Positions 27,744-36,927 of a stretch of DNA of 42,055 bases are shown here, in pieces. Source of the stretch: Burkholderiales bacterium. Lineage in GTDB: Bacteria > Pseudomonadota > Gammaproteobacteria > Burkholderiales > Burkholderiaceae_E. Position 1 is the stretch's first letter, and every line of letters starts with the position of its first letter. The notes beneath the pieces were generated by a model that did not search any database, was not told where the DNA came from, and saw only the letters and a program-made list of their open reading frames with translations. The DNA lies in NCBI GenBank assembly GCA_029977705.1, contig JAPOKJ010000031.1:1-42055 (forward strand). Reading direction: 5' to 3'. The position numbers and the translations under genes were made by a program.

Positions 27744-29159
27744 TCAGGCCAGCCGTCGTACGTCGACGAAATGACCGGCCACACCGGCAGCGGCCGCCAT
27801 CGCCGGACTGACCAGGTGGGTACGTCCCCCCGCGCCCTGGCGACCTTCGAAATTGCGGTTGGAGGTCGAGGCGCAGCGCTCACCCGGCTCAAGCTTGTCG
27901 GCATTCATGGCCAGACACATCGAGCAGCCCGGTTCACGCCACTCGAAACCGGCAGCCAGGAAGATGCGGTGCAGCCCCTCGGCCTCGGCCTGCGCCTTGA
28001 CCAGGCCCGAGCCCGGCACCACCATGGCCAGCCGGACATTGTCGGCCTTGCGGCGACCGCGCACCACGGCGGCAGCCTCGCGCAGGTCTTCGATGCGGGA
28101 GTTCGTGCAGGAGCCGATGAAGACCTTGTCGATCTTGACCTGGTCGATCGGGGTGTTGGGCGTCAGGCCCATGTACTGCAAGGCGCGTTCGATGCCCTCG
28201 CGGCGAACCGCATCCTTTTCCTTGTCAGGATCGGGCACACGACCATCGATCGGCAGCACCATCTCGGGCGAGGTGCCCCAGGTGACATGGGGTGCGATGT
28301 CTTCGGCGCGCAGGCGCACCTCGGCGTCGAAGACGGCACCCTCGTCGGAATGCAGGGTACGCCAGTAGGCCACCGCCCGGTCCCAGTCGGCACCGCTCGG
28401 ACCCATCGGACGGCCCTTGAGATATTGAAGGGTGACGTCATCGACCGCCACCAGGCCTGCCCGGGCACCGGCCTCGATGGCCATGTTGCACAGGGTCATG
28501 CGACCTTCCATGGACAGGCTGCGGATCGCGGAACCGGCAAACTCGATGGTATGCCCGGTGCCGCCCGCCGTGCCGATGTGGCCGATCACGGCCAGCACGA
28601 CATCCTTGGCGGTCACGCCTTTCTGAAGACGCCCGTCGACGGTGACGCGCATGTTCTTCATCTTGACCGCATTGAGCGACTGGGTCGCCAGGACATGCTC
28701 GACTTCGGAGGTCCCGATGCCAAAGGCCAGACATGCGAAGGCCCCATGGGTGCTGGTGTGCGAGTCGCCGCAGACCACCGTCATGCCGGGCAGCGTGGCG
28801 CCCTGCTCCGGACCGATCACATGCACGATGCCTTGCCGGCGATCGGCCAGATCAAAGTAGACGATACCGGCCTTGCGGGCATTTTCGTCGAGGGTTTCCA
28901 CCTGCAGTCGGGCGATGGCATCGGTGATGCCGGCCACACCGCCACTGCGGTCGGTGGTGGGCACATTGTGGTCGACCACGGCCAGATTGGCCGACACCCG
29001 CCAGGGCTGACGACCGGCCATGCGCAAGCCCTCGAAGGCCTGGGGACTGGTCACTTCATGAACCAGGTGCCGATCGATGTAGATCAGGGCCGTGCCATTG
29101 TCGTCCGCGTGGATGACATGCTCGTCCCACAGCTTGTCGTAAAGGGTTCGCGCGCGCAT
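27744..29159 (-). CDS. leuC: 3-isopropylmalate dehydratase large subunit
   Basis: A 471-residue aconitase-superfamily protein. The 4Fe-4S ligands are Cys351 in GSCTNSR and Cys412 and Cys415 in [20 protein letters not shown] and [15 protein letters not shown] are the expected active-site segments. GAGG precedes the start closely. It opens the leuC-leuD-leuB-asd unit. Upstream, 88 bp separate it from the protease gene stop; a CATAAT hexamer at 29168-29173 (minus) lies almost on the start codon and has no good -35, so I do not propose it as the promoter. Confidence 0.97.
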   Translation of the reverse strand: MRARTLYDKLWDEHVIHADDNGTALIYIDRHLVHEVTSPQAFEGLRMAGRQPWRVSANLAVVDHNVPTTDRSGGVAGITDAIARLQVETLDENARKAGIVYFDLADRRQGIVHVIGPEQGATLPGMTVVCGDSHTSTHGAFACLAFGIGTSEVEHVLATQSLNAVKMKNMRVTVDGRLQKGVTAKDVVLAVIGHIGTAGGTGHTIEFAGSAIRSLSMEGRMTLCNMAIEAGARAGLVAVDDVTLQYLKGRPMGPSGADWDRAVAYWRTLHSDEGAVFDAEVRLRAEDIAPHVTWGTSPEMVLPIDGRVPDPDKEKDAVRREGIERALQYMGLTPNTPIDQVKIDKVFIGSCTNSRIEDLREAAAVVRGRRKADNVRLAMVVPGSGLVKAQAEAEGLHRIFLAAGFEWREPGCSMCLAMNADKLEPGERCASTSNRNFEGRQGAGGRTHLVSPAMAAAAGVAGHFVDVRRLA

Positions 29160-29221
29160 AGCCCTCGATTATGCCATGGGGCCCGGCACGTGTGTATGGC
29201 CGCCGGGGCGAGCCAGGGCAT

Positions 29222-29235
29222 GCCCCGGCAGGGGC
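29222..29235 (-). terminator. Short hairpin after the M48 protease gene
   Basis: GCCCC-GGCA-GGGGC (5-bp stem) lies 13 bp after the protease stop codon and before leuC. A flanking GCCA/TGGC pair could extend the fold. There is no T-run, so termination is uncertain. Confidence 0.35.
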
Positions 29236-29247
29236 TGGCCAACAGAC

Positions 29248-30075
29248 TCAGCGCCGGCGCGCCTGCTCGTAGAGCGGCTGGACGCGGCGGGAGTAGTCTT
29301 CCAGGTCACTGATCCGGGTATCCGGCGAGGGGTGGGTGCTGAGAAATTCCGGCCCCTTGCTGCCACCTGCCTTGGCCATTTTCTGCCAGACCGACACCGC
29401 GGCGCGCGGATCGTAGCCGGCGCGGGCCGCCAGTTCGACCCCGATCCGGTCCGCCTCGGTTTCATGGGTACGGCTGTTGGGCAGCCCGAAGGTCAGGTTG
29501 TAGGCCAGCGAAGCCATGTCGACGGTGGCCCTGCTGCCGGTGGCCATGCCCAGCACGGCCAGGCCGGCCTGCGCCGCCACCTGCTCCGAGGCGCGCTCGC
29601 GGGAATGCTCGCGCAGGGCATGGGCGACCTCGTGACCCATGATGGCGGCAATCTCGTCATCGGTCAGTTGCAGCTTGTCGATGATGGCCGAGTAAAACGC
29701 GATCTTGCCGCCCGGCATGCACCAGGCATTGAGCTGGTCGGACCTGATGACATTGACCTCCCAGGCCCACTTGGGCGCATCGGGACGGAAAGCCGCCGTC
29801 ACCGGAATGATGCGAGCAGCGATCGCCCTGACCCGCGCCGTCATCGCGGAATCGGCATTGAGCGCGCCCTTCTGTCGCTCCTTGCCCAGGGTATCGCTGT
29901 AGGCCTTGGCGGCGCCCTCCCGCAAGGAGGACTCCGACACCAGGGAGGACATGCGCTGCTGGCGATCGACGCCGATGGCGCCGCCGGCCGTGGTCTTGAC
30001 GCTCTGGCAGGCGGCCAGACCCAGTGCCAGCGCAGCCACTGCCAGCCCTCGCATCACCCTGTTCTCAAGCCTCAT
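29248..30075 (-). CDS. M48-family metalloprotease lipoprotein
   Basis: A 275-residue protein with a lipoprotein signal (LAVAALALGLAAC, lipid-attached Cys23), so it should be anchored in the outer membrane facing the periplasm. The zinc motif HEVAH is at residues 148-152, and the third ligand is probably the Glu of THETEADRIG further on, matching the BepA/LoiP type of peptidase M48. Such proteins degrade or help assemble outer-membrane proteins. Unlike BepA it has no obvious TPR domain. The start overlaps the end of the MFS gene by 11 bp. An alternative ATG seven codons in is possible, but GGGAG fits the first. Confidence 0.9.
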   Translation of the reverse strand: MRLENRVMRGLAVAALALGLAACQSVKTTAGGAIGVDRQQRMSSLVSESSLREGAAKAYSDTLGKERQKGALNADSAMTARVRAIAARIIPVTAAFRPDAPKWAWEVNVIRSDQLNAWCMPGGKIAFYSAIIDKLQLTDDEIAAIMGHEVAHALREHSRERASEQVAAQAGLAVLGMATGSRATVDMASLAYNLTFGLPNSRTHETEADRIGVELAARAGYDPRAAVSVWQKMAKAGGSKGPEFLSTHPSPDTRISDLEDYSRRVQPLYEQARRR

Positions 30076-31303
30076 GTCCCTGCTCCCTGCGACGTTCCAC
30101 CTGGCGCCAGGCGCGCCAGGACAGCAAAGCCGCTATCGTACCCAAAAGCGCTGCGGCGGCAGCCCCCAGAAAGGCCGCTCCCGGGTGGAAACGCACCCAC
30201 AACTGGCTGCACACCAGGCCGCCCAGGCTGCCGCCCAGGCCATAGCTGGACACGATGTAGATCGCCTGGGCCCGGGCCTGCTCACCGGGCTTGAACCAGC
30301 GATGCAACAGCCCCATGGTGGCACTGTGGTGCAGGCCGAAGGTGACGGCATGACTGATCTGGGTGATCACCAGCAGGACAATGCCAGGCGCGAGCAAGCC
30401 CACCGCGCCGAAACGCAGCGCAGCCGTCAGCAGGCTCGCGGCAAACAGGGCCATCAGGTCGAAGCGGGCGAAAAGGACATGCTGGTAACGAAACAGCAGG
30501 ATCTCGGCCACGACGCTCAGCGCAAAGATCAGGCCGATCTCGGTCTTGCTGTAGCCGGATTGCTCCAGATAGAGCGAGAACAGCACATACAAGGCCGCAT
30601 GGGCAAAGATCATCAGGCTGTTGGCGACAAAGAACCAGGCGATGGCGGGTTCGCGCAGGCGATGCCGGACCTTGGGCCGCGCCTGCCCCGCTGCAGGCAC
30701 CCGGCGCGGGGCCGGCGCGCCGCCGCCATCGTGCGCACTGAAGCTGGCCCACAGGACGCCGGCCGCACCGAGCATCATCCAGTACGGCAGGCTGGCCAAG
30801 CCGAGCAGGTCGAGCAGGGGTCCCATCGCGGTGACGGCGATGATGAAGCCGATCGATCCCCACACCCGCATCCGGCCGTAGCGGCCATGATCGCCATCGG
30901 CCAGGTGCACCGCCATGGCCTCATTGATCGGCGTTTGCGCCGAGGTCATGAAGAACAGCACCACCATGTAGGGCATCAGGGCCCAGTATCCAAAGCCGGT
31001 CGCCCATGGAAAGACGGCCACCAGCAAAAGCGAGCCGATCGCCGAAAAGCGCAGGATCGAGCCCCGGGCAAAGGCGTGATCGGCCAGCCAGCCCCAGAAC
31101 GGCGGACCGATGATGCGCAGCACCTGCGGCAGCGACATCAGCACGCCGATCTGCGCCACCGTCATGCCCGCCTGGGCGAAATACAGGTTCAGATAGGGCG
31201 AGAAAATGCCAACGAAGGCAAAGTAGGTGAAGAACAGGGCCCTCACCCCCCACTCCGCCCGCTCGATGCGGGGCCGGCGGCTGGTCCGGGTCGAGGGCGT
31301 CAC
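30065..31303 (-). CDS. Major facilitator transporter (MFS_1-like, HcaT/phenylpropionate-type)
   Basis: A 412-residue inner-membrane protein with about 12 helices. The first repeat has [19 protein letters not shown] and [23 protein letters not shown], then the cytoplasmic loop [26 protein letters not shown] precedes helix five. This resembles the nucleoside/phenylpropionate permease-like branch of the superfamily. The substrate cannot be deduced. Genes of this family commonly sit next to aroC in Burkholderiales. The start overlaps aroC by 4 bp and the end overlaps the protease gene by 11 bp, so the three are one transcription unit. Confidence 0.88.
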   Translation of the reverse strand: MTPSTRTSRRPRIERAEWGVRALFFTYFAFVGIFSPYLNLYFAQAGMTVAQIGVLMSLPQVLRIIGPPFWGWLADHAFARGSILRFSAIGSLLLVAVFPWATGFGYWALMPYMVVLFFMTSAQTPINEAMAVHLADGDHGRYGRMRVWGSIGFIIAVTAMGPLLDLLGLASLPYWMMLGAAGVLWASFSAHDGGGAPAPRRVPAAGQARPKVRHRLREPAIAWFFVANSLMIFAHAALYVLFSLYLEQSGYSKTEIGLIFALSVVAEILLFRYQHVLFARFDLMALFAASLLTAALRFGAVGLLAPGIVLLVITQISHAVTFGLHHSATMGLLHRWFKPGEQARAQAIYIVSSYGLGGSLGGLVCSQLWVRFHPGAAFLGAAAAALLGTIAALLSWRAWRQVERRREQGHEA

Positions 31304-32418
31304 GGACGCGGCAGGGGCCTGGCGGCCTGTCCGGTGATCACAGGTGCCGGCGGCACCACATCACCGCATTGGGCGCGATGGCGCAGGGCATGGTCCATCA
31401 GGACCAGCAGCAGCATCGCCTCGGCAATCGGGGTGGCGCGAATGCCCACGCAGGGGTCATGGCGGCCCGTGGTCTGCACCACCGTCGGCTCGCCGGCCAC
31501 GGTGATCGAACGCTTGGGGCTGTGGATGCTCGAGGTCGGCTTGATGCCGATGGACACCGTGATCGGCTGGCCGGTCGCGATGCCCCCCAGGATGCCGCCG
31601 GCATTGTTGCTGGCAAAGCCCTCGGGCGTCAGTTCGTCGCCATGTTCGGTGCCGCGCTGGGTCACGCTGGCAAAGCCGGCGCCGATCTCGACCGCCTTGA
31701 CGGCATTGATCGCCATCATCGCGTGGGCAATGTCGGCATCGAGCCGATCGAATACAGGCTCGCCCCAGCCCACCGGCACGCCGCTGGCCTCGACAAAGAC
31801 CTGGGCACCGACCGAGTCGCCGGCCTTGCGCAGCTGGTCCATGTAGGTCTCCAGCTGCGGGACGATCTGGGCGTTCGGGGAGAAGAAGGCGTTGTCCGGC
31901 ACATGCGACCAGTCGACGAAGGGAATGTCGATCGGCCCCAGCTTGCTCATGCAGCCGCGCACCTCGGTGCCATAGGTGGCCCGCAGCCATTTGCGGGCAA
32001 TAGCCGCGGCGCCCACCATCGGCGCCGTCCAGCGCACCGAGGAGCGCCCGCCGCCGCGCGGATCGCGCAGACCGTATTTCTGCAGGTAGGTGTAGTCGGC
32101 GTGGCCCGGACGGAAGGTCTGGGCAATATTGCTGTAATCCTTGCTTCGCGCATCGACGTTACGGATCAGCAGTGCGATCGGTGTGCCGGTGGTGTAGCCT
32201 TCGTAAACCCCTGACAGGATCTCGACCCGGTCCTCCTCCTGGCGCTGCGTCACATGGCGCGAGGTACCGGGCTTGCGGCGGTCCAGGTCAGGCTGCAGGT
32301 CGGCCTCCGACAAAGGAAGGCCCGGGGGGCAACCATCGACCACGCAGCCAATCGCCGGCCCATGGGATTCCCCGAAGGTCGTCACAGTGAACAATTGTCC
32401 GAAGGTATTGCCAGCCAT
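31300..32418 (-). CDS. aroC: Chorismate synthase
   Basis: A 372-residue FMN-dependent enzyme that makes chorismate from EPSP, the last shared step toward Trp, Phe, Tyr and folate. The three family signatures are present: [14 protein letters not shown] near the N-terminus, a [11 protein letters not shown] stretch (usually GGRSSARET in the family), and [17 protein letters not shown] near the C-terminus. It is divergent from the TctC-type gene across 99 bp. Chorismate feeds both the trp genes and, through p-aminobenzoate, the folC step encoded in this window. Confidence 0.97.
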   Translation of the reverse strand: MAGNTFGQLFTVTTFGESHGPAIGCVVDGCPPGLPLSEADLQPDLDRRKPGTSRHVTQRQEEDRVEILSGVYEGYTTGTPIALLIRNVDARSKDYSNIAQTFRPGHADYTYLQKYGLRDPRGGGRSSVRWTAPMVGAAAIARKWLRATYGTEVRGCMSKLGPIDIPFVDWSHVPDNAFFSPNAQIVPQLETYMDQLRKAGDSVGAQVFVEASGVPVGWGEPVFDRLDADIAHAMMAINAVKAVEIGAGFASVTQRGTEHGDELTPEGFASNNAGGILGGIATGQPITVSIGIKPTSSIHSPKRSITVAGEPTVVQTTGRHDPCVGIRATPIAEAMLLLVLMDHALRHRAQCGDVVPPAPVITGQAARPLPRP

Positions 32419-32517
32419 GGGGTCTTTCGCGTCGGTTCAGTGCCAGTCCGGTGTTCAATGGAGCACCGGGGATATGTCAAACTCACAACCTGAATTTTAT
32501 AGGTGCACCGCCTCATC

Positions 32518-33525
32518 ATGAATTTCACCCCGAAAACCCGTCGCGGCTTCCTCAAGACCTCCTCCCTGCTGGCCTCCGGCACCGCCCTGGGCAGCACACC
32601 CTTTGCGTCCGCTCTTGCCCAGGCCGGCTACCCGACCAAGCCGGTGAAATTCATCATCCCCTTCCCGCCGGGCGGCACCACCGACATCGTCGGCCGGCTG
32701 ATGGCCCAGGCCCTGACCACTTCGCTGGGCCAAAGCTTCGTCGTCGAGAGCCGGGGCGGCGGCGGCGGCACGATCGGCGGTGCCGAGATCGCCCGCGCAA
32801 CCCCCGACGGCTACACCATCGGCATGGGCACGGTGTCCACCCTGGGCACCGCCCCGGTCACCTTCAAGAAGCTGGCCTATGACCCGGTCAAGGATTACGT
32901 CCCGATCGTCCAGGTGGCGGCCGTGCCCGGCATCGTCGTGGTGCACCCGTCCTTCCCGGCCAAGACCTGGCCCGAGTTCATGAAGGTCGTCAAGGCCAAT
33001 CCGGGCAAGTACAACTACGGCTCCTCCGGGACCAACGGCGTGGGCCACATGGGCATGGAGCTGCTCAAGTCCCAGACCGGCCTGTTCATCACCCATATCG
33101 GCTATCGCGGGGCCGGCCCGGCGCTCACCGACGTGCTGGCCGGCAATGTGCCGATCCTGTGGGACAACCTGTCATCGTCCCTGCCCCACATCAAGTCCGG
33201 CAAGCTGGTGGCCCTGGGCCTGGCCTACGACAACCGTATCCCGCAATTGCCCGATGTGCCCACTTTCGCCGAGCTGGGCCTGAAGAACTACCACGCCACC
33301 ACCTGGTTCGGCCTGGTCGGTCCGACCGGCATGCCGGCCGATATCGTGACCAAGCTCAACAGCGAGGTCAATCGACTGCTGCAGACCAGCGAGATCAAGC
33401 AGCGCATGATGGATGCGGGCGCCTTCCCCATGGGGGGCACCTCGGCCCAGATGGGCGAGGCCATCAAGACCGAGATCGCCAAGTGGGCCAAGGTCGTCCA
33501 GTTCGCCAAACTGACACTGGAATGA
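32518..33525 (+). CDS. Tripartite tricarboxylate transporter (Bug/TctC-type) periplasmic binding protein
   Basis: A 335-residue solute-binding protein. From the ATG at 32518 the N-terminus reads MNFTPKTRRGFLKTSSLLA, with a twin-arginine signal followed by a hydrophobic stretch and cleavage near ASALA. The open frame's first start, a GTG at 32503, would only add MHRLI. The mature part has the Bug fold signatures YPTKPVKFIIPFPPGGTTDI, NYGSSGTNGVGHM and FNxxY-like hallmarks. TctA and TctB membrane subunits are not next to it, so it is an orphan receptor, as is usual for this large betaproteobacterial family. Ligands are usually small carboxylates; none can be assigned here. Confidence 0.92.
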   Translation: MNFTPKTRRGFLKTSSLLASGTALGSTPFASALAQAGYPTKPVKFIIPFPPGGTTDIVGRLMAQALTTSLGQSFVVESRGGGGGTIGGAEIARATPDGYTIGMGTVSTLGTAPVTFKKLAYDPVKDYVPIVQVAAVPGIVVVHPSFPAKTWPEFMKVVKANPGKYNYGSSGTNGVGHMGMELLKSQTGLFITHIGYRGAGPALTDVLAGNVPILWDNLSSSLPHIKSGKLVALGLAYDNRIPQLPDVPTFAELGLKNYHATTWFGLVGPTGMPADIVTKLNSEVNRLLQTSEIKQRMMDAGAFPMGGTSAQMGEAIKTEIAKWAKVVQFAKLTLE

Positions 33526-33530
33526 GCGCC

Positions 33531-33552
33531 GGCTGGCATCAGCCAGCCTTCT
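33531..33552 (+). terminator. Hairpin terminator after the TctC gene
   Basis: GGCTGGC-ATCA-GCCAGCC (7-bp perfect stem) followed by TTCT, 6 bp after the stop codon. The T-run is short. It lies in the 46-bp gap before the convergent gltX stop and could act in both directions. Confidence 0.6.
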
Positions 33553-33571
33553 GAACCGGTGCCGGCAGGCC

Positions 33572-34987
33572 TCAGCCGGCGGCCTCGCGAAGGCGGTGCA
33601 GGACCGCCTCGCGGGGCATCAGGGCGAGCATCGCATCGATCGCCGGCGTCTGGGTACGGCCAAACACCGCCAGCCGCGCCGGGATCGCCACCTGCGGCAT
33701 CTTCAGGCCCGTCTGCGTCACCACCGCCTTGATCGCGGCGGCAATGCCGGCCTTGTCCCAGACGCAATGCTCACACTGCCCGGCCAGCGCGAACAAGGCG
33801 CTGCGGGCGCTCTCGCCCAGATGCTGCCCGGCGTCGGCCTCGGCGATGCGCGGAGACTCGACAAACCAGGCCATCTGGTCGGTGAGTTCGACCAAGGTGG
33901 CGCAGCGCTCCTTGAGCAGGTCGCAGATCGCCGCCCAGTCCAGCCCCTGTGCCAGGCCGGAGGCGGCCGAACCGGCCGGCAGCAAGGCCTGCAGCCGCGG
34001 CAGGCACACTTCGGCCAGCGCCGCACCGCCCATGCGCTTGAGGTATTGGTGATTGACCCACTTGAACTTCTCGAAGTCCAGTTGCGAGGGCGAATGCGAC
34101 AGGTGACTGCCGTCGAACCAGGCCACCAGCTGCTCGCGCGAGAAGATCTCGTCGTCGCCATGGCTCCAGCCCAGCCGCGCCAGATAGTTGATGACGGCTT
34201 CAGCCAGGTAGCCGTCCTTCTCGTACTCGATCACCGACACCGCGCCGTGGCGCTTGGACAGTTTCTGACCATCCGGCCCGTGGATCATCGGCAGGTGCCC
34301 ATAGGCCGGGCGGGTAGCGCCCAGGGCTTCCAGGATATTGATCTGGCGCGGGGTGTTGTTGACATGGTCATCGCCGCGGATCACATGGGTGATCCCCATG
34401 TCCCAGTCATCGACCACGACGCAGAAATTGTAGGTCGGCGTGCCATCGGAGCGGGCAATGATCAGGTCGTCCATCTCCTCGTTGCTGATCGTGATCGAGC
34501 CCTTGACCAGATCGTCCCATTGCACCACGCCACCTATCGGGTTCTTGAAGCGCACCACCGGCTTGACCCCCAGGGGCGGCGTCTTGCCTTCCGAATTTTT
34601 AGGACGCCAGCGGCCGTCGTAGCGCGGCTTCAGGCCAGCGGCGCGCTGCGATTCGCGCAGCGCATCGAGCTCGGTCGGCGAGGGGTAGCAGTAGTAGGCC
34701 GTGCCATCGCGCAGCATCTGCTGGATGACCTCCTTGTAGCGCTCCATGCGCTGCATCTGATAGAACGGCCCCTCGTCATGGCGAAGGTCGAGCCAGGCCA
34801 TGCCTTCCAGGATGGCCTGCACCGCCTCGGGTGTGGAGCGCTCCAGGTCGGTATCCTCGATGCGCAGGATGAAATCGCCGCCAAAGTGCCGGGCATAGGC
34901 CCAGGCAAACAAGGCGGTACGAGCCCCGCCAATATGCAGAAAACCGGTCGGGCTGGGGGCAAAGCGGGTGCGGACGCGTGCGGACAT
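33572..34987 (-). CDS. gltX: Glutamyl-tRNA synthetase
   Basis: A 471-residue class I synthetase that charges tRNA-Glu. The HIGH-type motif is [14 protein letters not shown] (residues 11-24) and the KMSKS-type motif is QKLSKRHG near residue 240. The open frame reaches 31 codons further upstream without family similarity; [15 protein letters not shown] is the standard start. It stands alone, divergent from the tRNA-Val gene. Glu-tRNA is also the precursor for the tetrapyrrole pathway in bacteria that use the C5 route, but whether this organism does so cannot be told here. Confidence 0.97.
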   Translation of the reverse strand: MSARVRTRFAPSPTGFLHIGGARTALFAWAYARHFGGDFILRIEDTDLERSTPEAVQAILEGMAWLDLRHDEGPFYQMQRMERYKEVIQQMLRDGTAYYCYPSPTELDALRESQRAAGLKPRYDGRWRPKNSEGKTPPLGVKPVVRFKNPIGGVVQWDDLVKGSITISNEEMDDLIIARSDGTPTYNFCVVVDDWDMGITHVIRGDDHVNNTPRQINILEALGATRPAYGHLPMIHGPDGQKLSKRHGAVSVIEYEKDGYLAEAVINYLARLGWSHGDDEIFSREQLVAWFDGSHLSHSPSQLDFEKFKWVNHQYLKRMGGAALAEVCLPRLQALLPAGSAASGLAQGLDWAAICDLLKERCATLVELTDQMAWFVESPRIAEADAGQHLGESARSALFALAGQCEHCVWDKAGIAAAIKAVVTQTGLKMPQVAIPARLAVFGRTQTPAIDAMLALMPREAVLHRLREAAG

Positions 34988-35016
34988 GGGCTCGGGCGGA
35001 AAAATCCGTCGAAAAT

Positions 35017-35033
35017 GACAATCCCCTATTGTC
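35017..35033. promoter_or_regulatory. Inverted repeat upstream of gltX
   Basis: GACAAT-CCCCT-ATTGTC is a perfect 6-bp inverted repeat 30 bp before the gltX start and about 80 bp before tRNA-Val. A CATAAT -10-like hexamer on the plus strand at 35059-35064, without a good -35, may belong to the tRNA-Val promoter. The role of the repeat is unknown; it could be an operator or a leader hairpin. Confidence 0.35.
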
Positions 35034-35112
35034 GCACCATGCGCCCATCGTTTTGTGCCATAATAGAGGGCTGAATTCATCCACCTGGTCCGCCTCGGCC
35101 CAGGTCGGCATC

Positions 35113-35187
35113 AGGCGATTAGCTCAGGGGTAGAGCACTGCCTTCACACGGCAGGGGTCAGTGGTTCGAAGCCACTATCGCCTACCA
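35113..35187 (+). tRNA. tRNA-Val (anticodon CAC)
   Basis: The cloverleaf is complete: acceptor AGGCGAT/ATCGCCT, D-stem GCTC/GAGC, anticodon stem CTGCC/GGCAG around TTCACAC (anticodon CAC), variable GGGTC, T-arm AGTGG-TTCGAAG-CCACT, discriminator A and an encoded CCA. It reads GUG codons. It marks the left edge of the selenocysteine gene cluster. Confidence 0.97.
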
Positions 35188-35493
35188 AAACTCCCATCCA
35201 AATCAATCACTTGGCGGCCTGTCGGGGCAATGCCGAACTTGCGTCGCCCAGTGGTCTCCTGGTTGATATCGATGCGTTCGTTTCACGCCGCTCCGGACGG
35301 GGCACGTCGCCCGCGACAAGCGCGCCCTTGCTGCACATCCCGAAAAGCCGGCTCGTCATTAACCGGAGCGGTTGCGCGCTTGAATCCATGATGATCGCGT
35401 CGGTGATAAGCCGAGAGCCGCAGGCGCACATTGCTAGTATCATCAATCGCAGATCGCCGCTCACATGCGGCCTGTCGCCTTCGGAGCCAGCCC
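35188..35493. other. 306-bp gap between tRNA-Val and the selenocysteine cluster
   Basis: I see no supported gene. A short open stretch on the minus strand (35 codons, ending just after tRNA-Val) looks protein-like (NERIDINQETTGRRKFGIAP) but has no start and no family I know; it could be a gene remnant. TGCTAGTAT at 35432-35440 is an extended -10 element that would start transcription near 35447, about 47 nt before the first gene of the cluster. Confidence 0.45.
35432..35440 (+). promoter_or_regulatory. Possible extended -10 promoter of the selenocysteine cluster
   Basis: TGC-TAGTAT fits an extended -10 (TGn-TATAAT, two mismatches in the hexamer). No clear -35 is found upstream. It is the best candidate for the cluster promoter in the gap after tRNA-Val. 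Confidence 0.4.
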
Positions 35494-36927
35494 ATGCGTG
35501 CCTTGCCGGACGGTTTGATTGTGGTCGCCAAACGGGAATGCCCGACCTGTACGCTGGTCGAACCCTTGTTGCGTGAACTTTCCGCGTCGGCCACGGTGAC
35601 CGTTTACAGTCAGGATGATCCTGATTTTGGCCGGGGCGCATCCTCGATCATCTTTGACGAGTCACTTGAGCATTCGTTTGGCCTGGAGATCGAGTTCGTA
35701 CCGACCCTGATCCGCGTCGTCGATGGCGTTGAGGTGGAGCGCACCTATGGCTGGCATCGCGAAGACTGGCAGCGCATCAGCGGCCAGAGGGACCTGGGCA
35801 ATGCGCTTCCCGCGTCGAGACCCGGTTGCGGATCGATGACCCTGGAGCCCGGCGTTGCCGAATCCCTCGCGGTGCGCTTTGGCAAGGCCCGGTTTCAATC
35901 GCGCAGCATCGAACTGGGTGACTCAGAAGATCCGATCGAGGCCTGCTTCGCCAGGGGCTGGTCAGACGGTCTGCCGGTGGTTCCTCCGACCCGCGAGCGG
36001 GTGCTGCGCATGCTGTCGGGAACGAATCGCGATCCGGCCGAGATCATCGGCATGGTGCCACCGGATCTGGCAGCCTGCACGGTGGAGAAAGTGGCCATCA
36101 ATGCGGTCATGGCCGGTTGCAAGCCCGAATACATGCCGGTGGTGCTGGCCGCCGTCGAGGCCGCGCTGATCGACGAATTCGCGATGCATGGCATTTTGTG
36201 CACCACCATGTTCGCGGGCCCGGTGGTCATCGTGAACGGGCCGATCGCCAAGGCCGTCGGCATGAATTCCGGCGTCAACGCTCTGGGTCAGGGCAATCGC
36301 GCCAACGCCTCGATCGGCCGTGCCCTGCAATTGGTCATCCGCAATGTGGGCGGCGGGCGCCCCGGGGAAGTTGATCGCTCAACCCTGGGCACGCCTGGCA
36401 AGTACACCTTCTGCTTTGCCGAGTCCGAGGTCGATGAATGGGAACCTCTCTCTGTGGAGCGGGGCTTTACCCGCAAGGCCTCCACCGTGACGCTCTTCGC
36501 CGGGGAAGGGGTACAAGGCATCGTCGATCAGAAGTCGCGGACGCCCGAATCCCTGGCCCGAAGTTTTGCAGCCTGCATGCGCAGCGTCGATCACCCGAAG
36601 CTGGCGATGGCCGGAGATGCCTTGCTGGTGGTGTCGCCGGACCATTGCCGGGTGTTCTTTGAAGCGGGTTGGTCCAAGGCCAGGCTGCTCGAGGAGTTGA
36701 ACCGCTTGTTGTTGCTGCCCGCCGATGAGATGCTGGCCGGGGTGGGCGGTATTGCCGAGGGCCTGCCCAAGTCTCTCGCCGGTACGCAGATTCCAAAGTT
36801 TCGCCCCGGCGGCATCCTGATCGTTCGCGCAGGAGGCGGCGCAGGCCTGTTTTCTGCTGTCATCGCTGGCTGGGCCGCTTCCGGCCCGGTCGGATCCATT
36901 CCGGTTACCAAGGAGATTACGTCATGA
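35494..36927 (+). CDS. Thioredoxin-fold fusion protein, partner of the UGSC selenoprotein
   Basis: A 477-residue cytosolic protein with two parts. Residues 1-100 look like a thioredoxin fold: a CPTC redox motif at 16-19 after strand LIVVAKRE, and a VPT (cis-proline type) segment at 69-71 followed by the IRVVDGVEVERTYGW hairpin. Residues about 145-477 form a second domain that begins DPIEACFARGWSDGLPVVPP and includes a GPVVIVNGP strand, glycine-rich loops (NVGGGRPG, RAGGGAG) and cysteines at 151, 195, 209, 236, 307, 361 and 385. I do not know a function for this domain; I recall similar proteins encoded beside UGSC proteins. GGAG lies seven bases before the ATG. The open frame begins earlier, at a TTG inside the putative promoter. 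It overlaps the selenoprotein gene by 4 bp (ATGA), so the CxxC domain may well be a redox partner of the Sec residue. Confidence 0.82.
   Translation: MRALPDGLIVVAKRECPTCTLVEPLLRELSASATVTVYSQDDPDFGRGASSIIFDESLEHSFGLEIEFVPTLIRVVDGVEVERTYGWHREDWQRISGQRDLGNALPASRPGCGSMTLEPGVAESLAVRFGKARFQSRSIELGDSEDPIEACFARGWSDGLPVVPPTRERVLRMLSGTNRDPAEIIGMVPPDLAACTVEKVAINAVMAGCKPEYMPVVLAAVEAALIDEFAMHGILCTTMFAGPVVIVNGPIAKAVGMNSGVNALGQGNRANASIGRALQLVIRNVGGGRPGEVDRSTLGTPGKYTFCFAESEVDEWEPLSVERGFTRKASTVTLFAGEGVQGIVDQKSRTPESLARSFAACMRSVDHPKLAMAGDALLVVSPDHCRVFFEAGWSKARLLEELNRLLLLPADEMLAGVGGIAEGLPKSLAGTQIPKFRPGGILIVRAGGGAGLFSAVIAGWAASGPVGSIPVTKEITS

Noticed and set aside
29168-29173. CATAAT as the -10 of leuC
   Set aside because: It would put the transcription start on the start codon and has no matching -35; treated as chance.
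26994-29312. Long plus-strand open frame of 772 codons
   Set aside because: It is antisense to leuD and leuC and shows no family similarity.
35207-35641. Minus-strand ORF of 144 codons after tRNA-Val
   Set aside because: It overlaps the start of the thioredoxin-fusion gene, has no recognisable family and a shadow-like composition.
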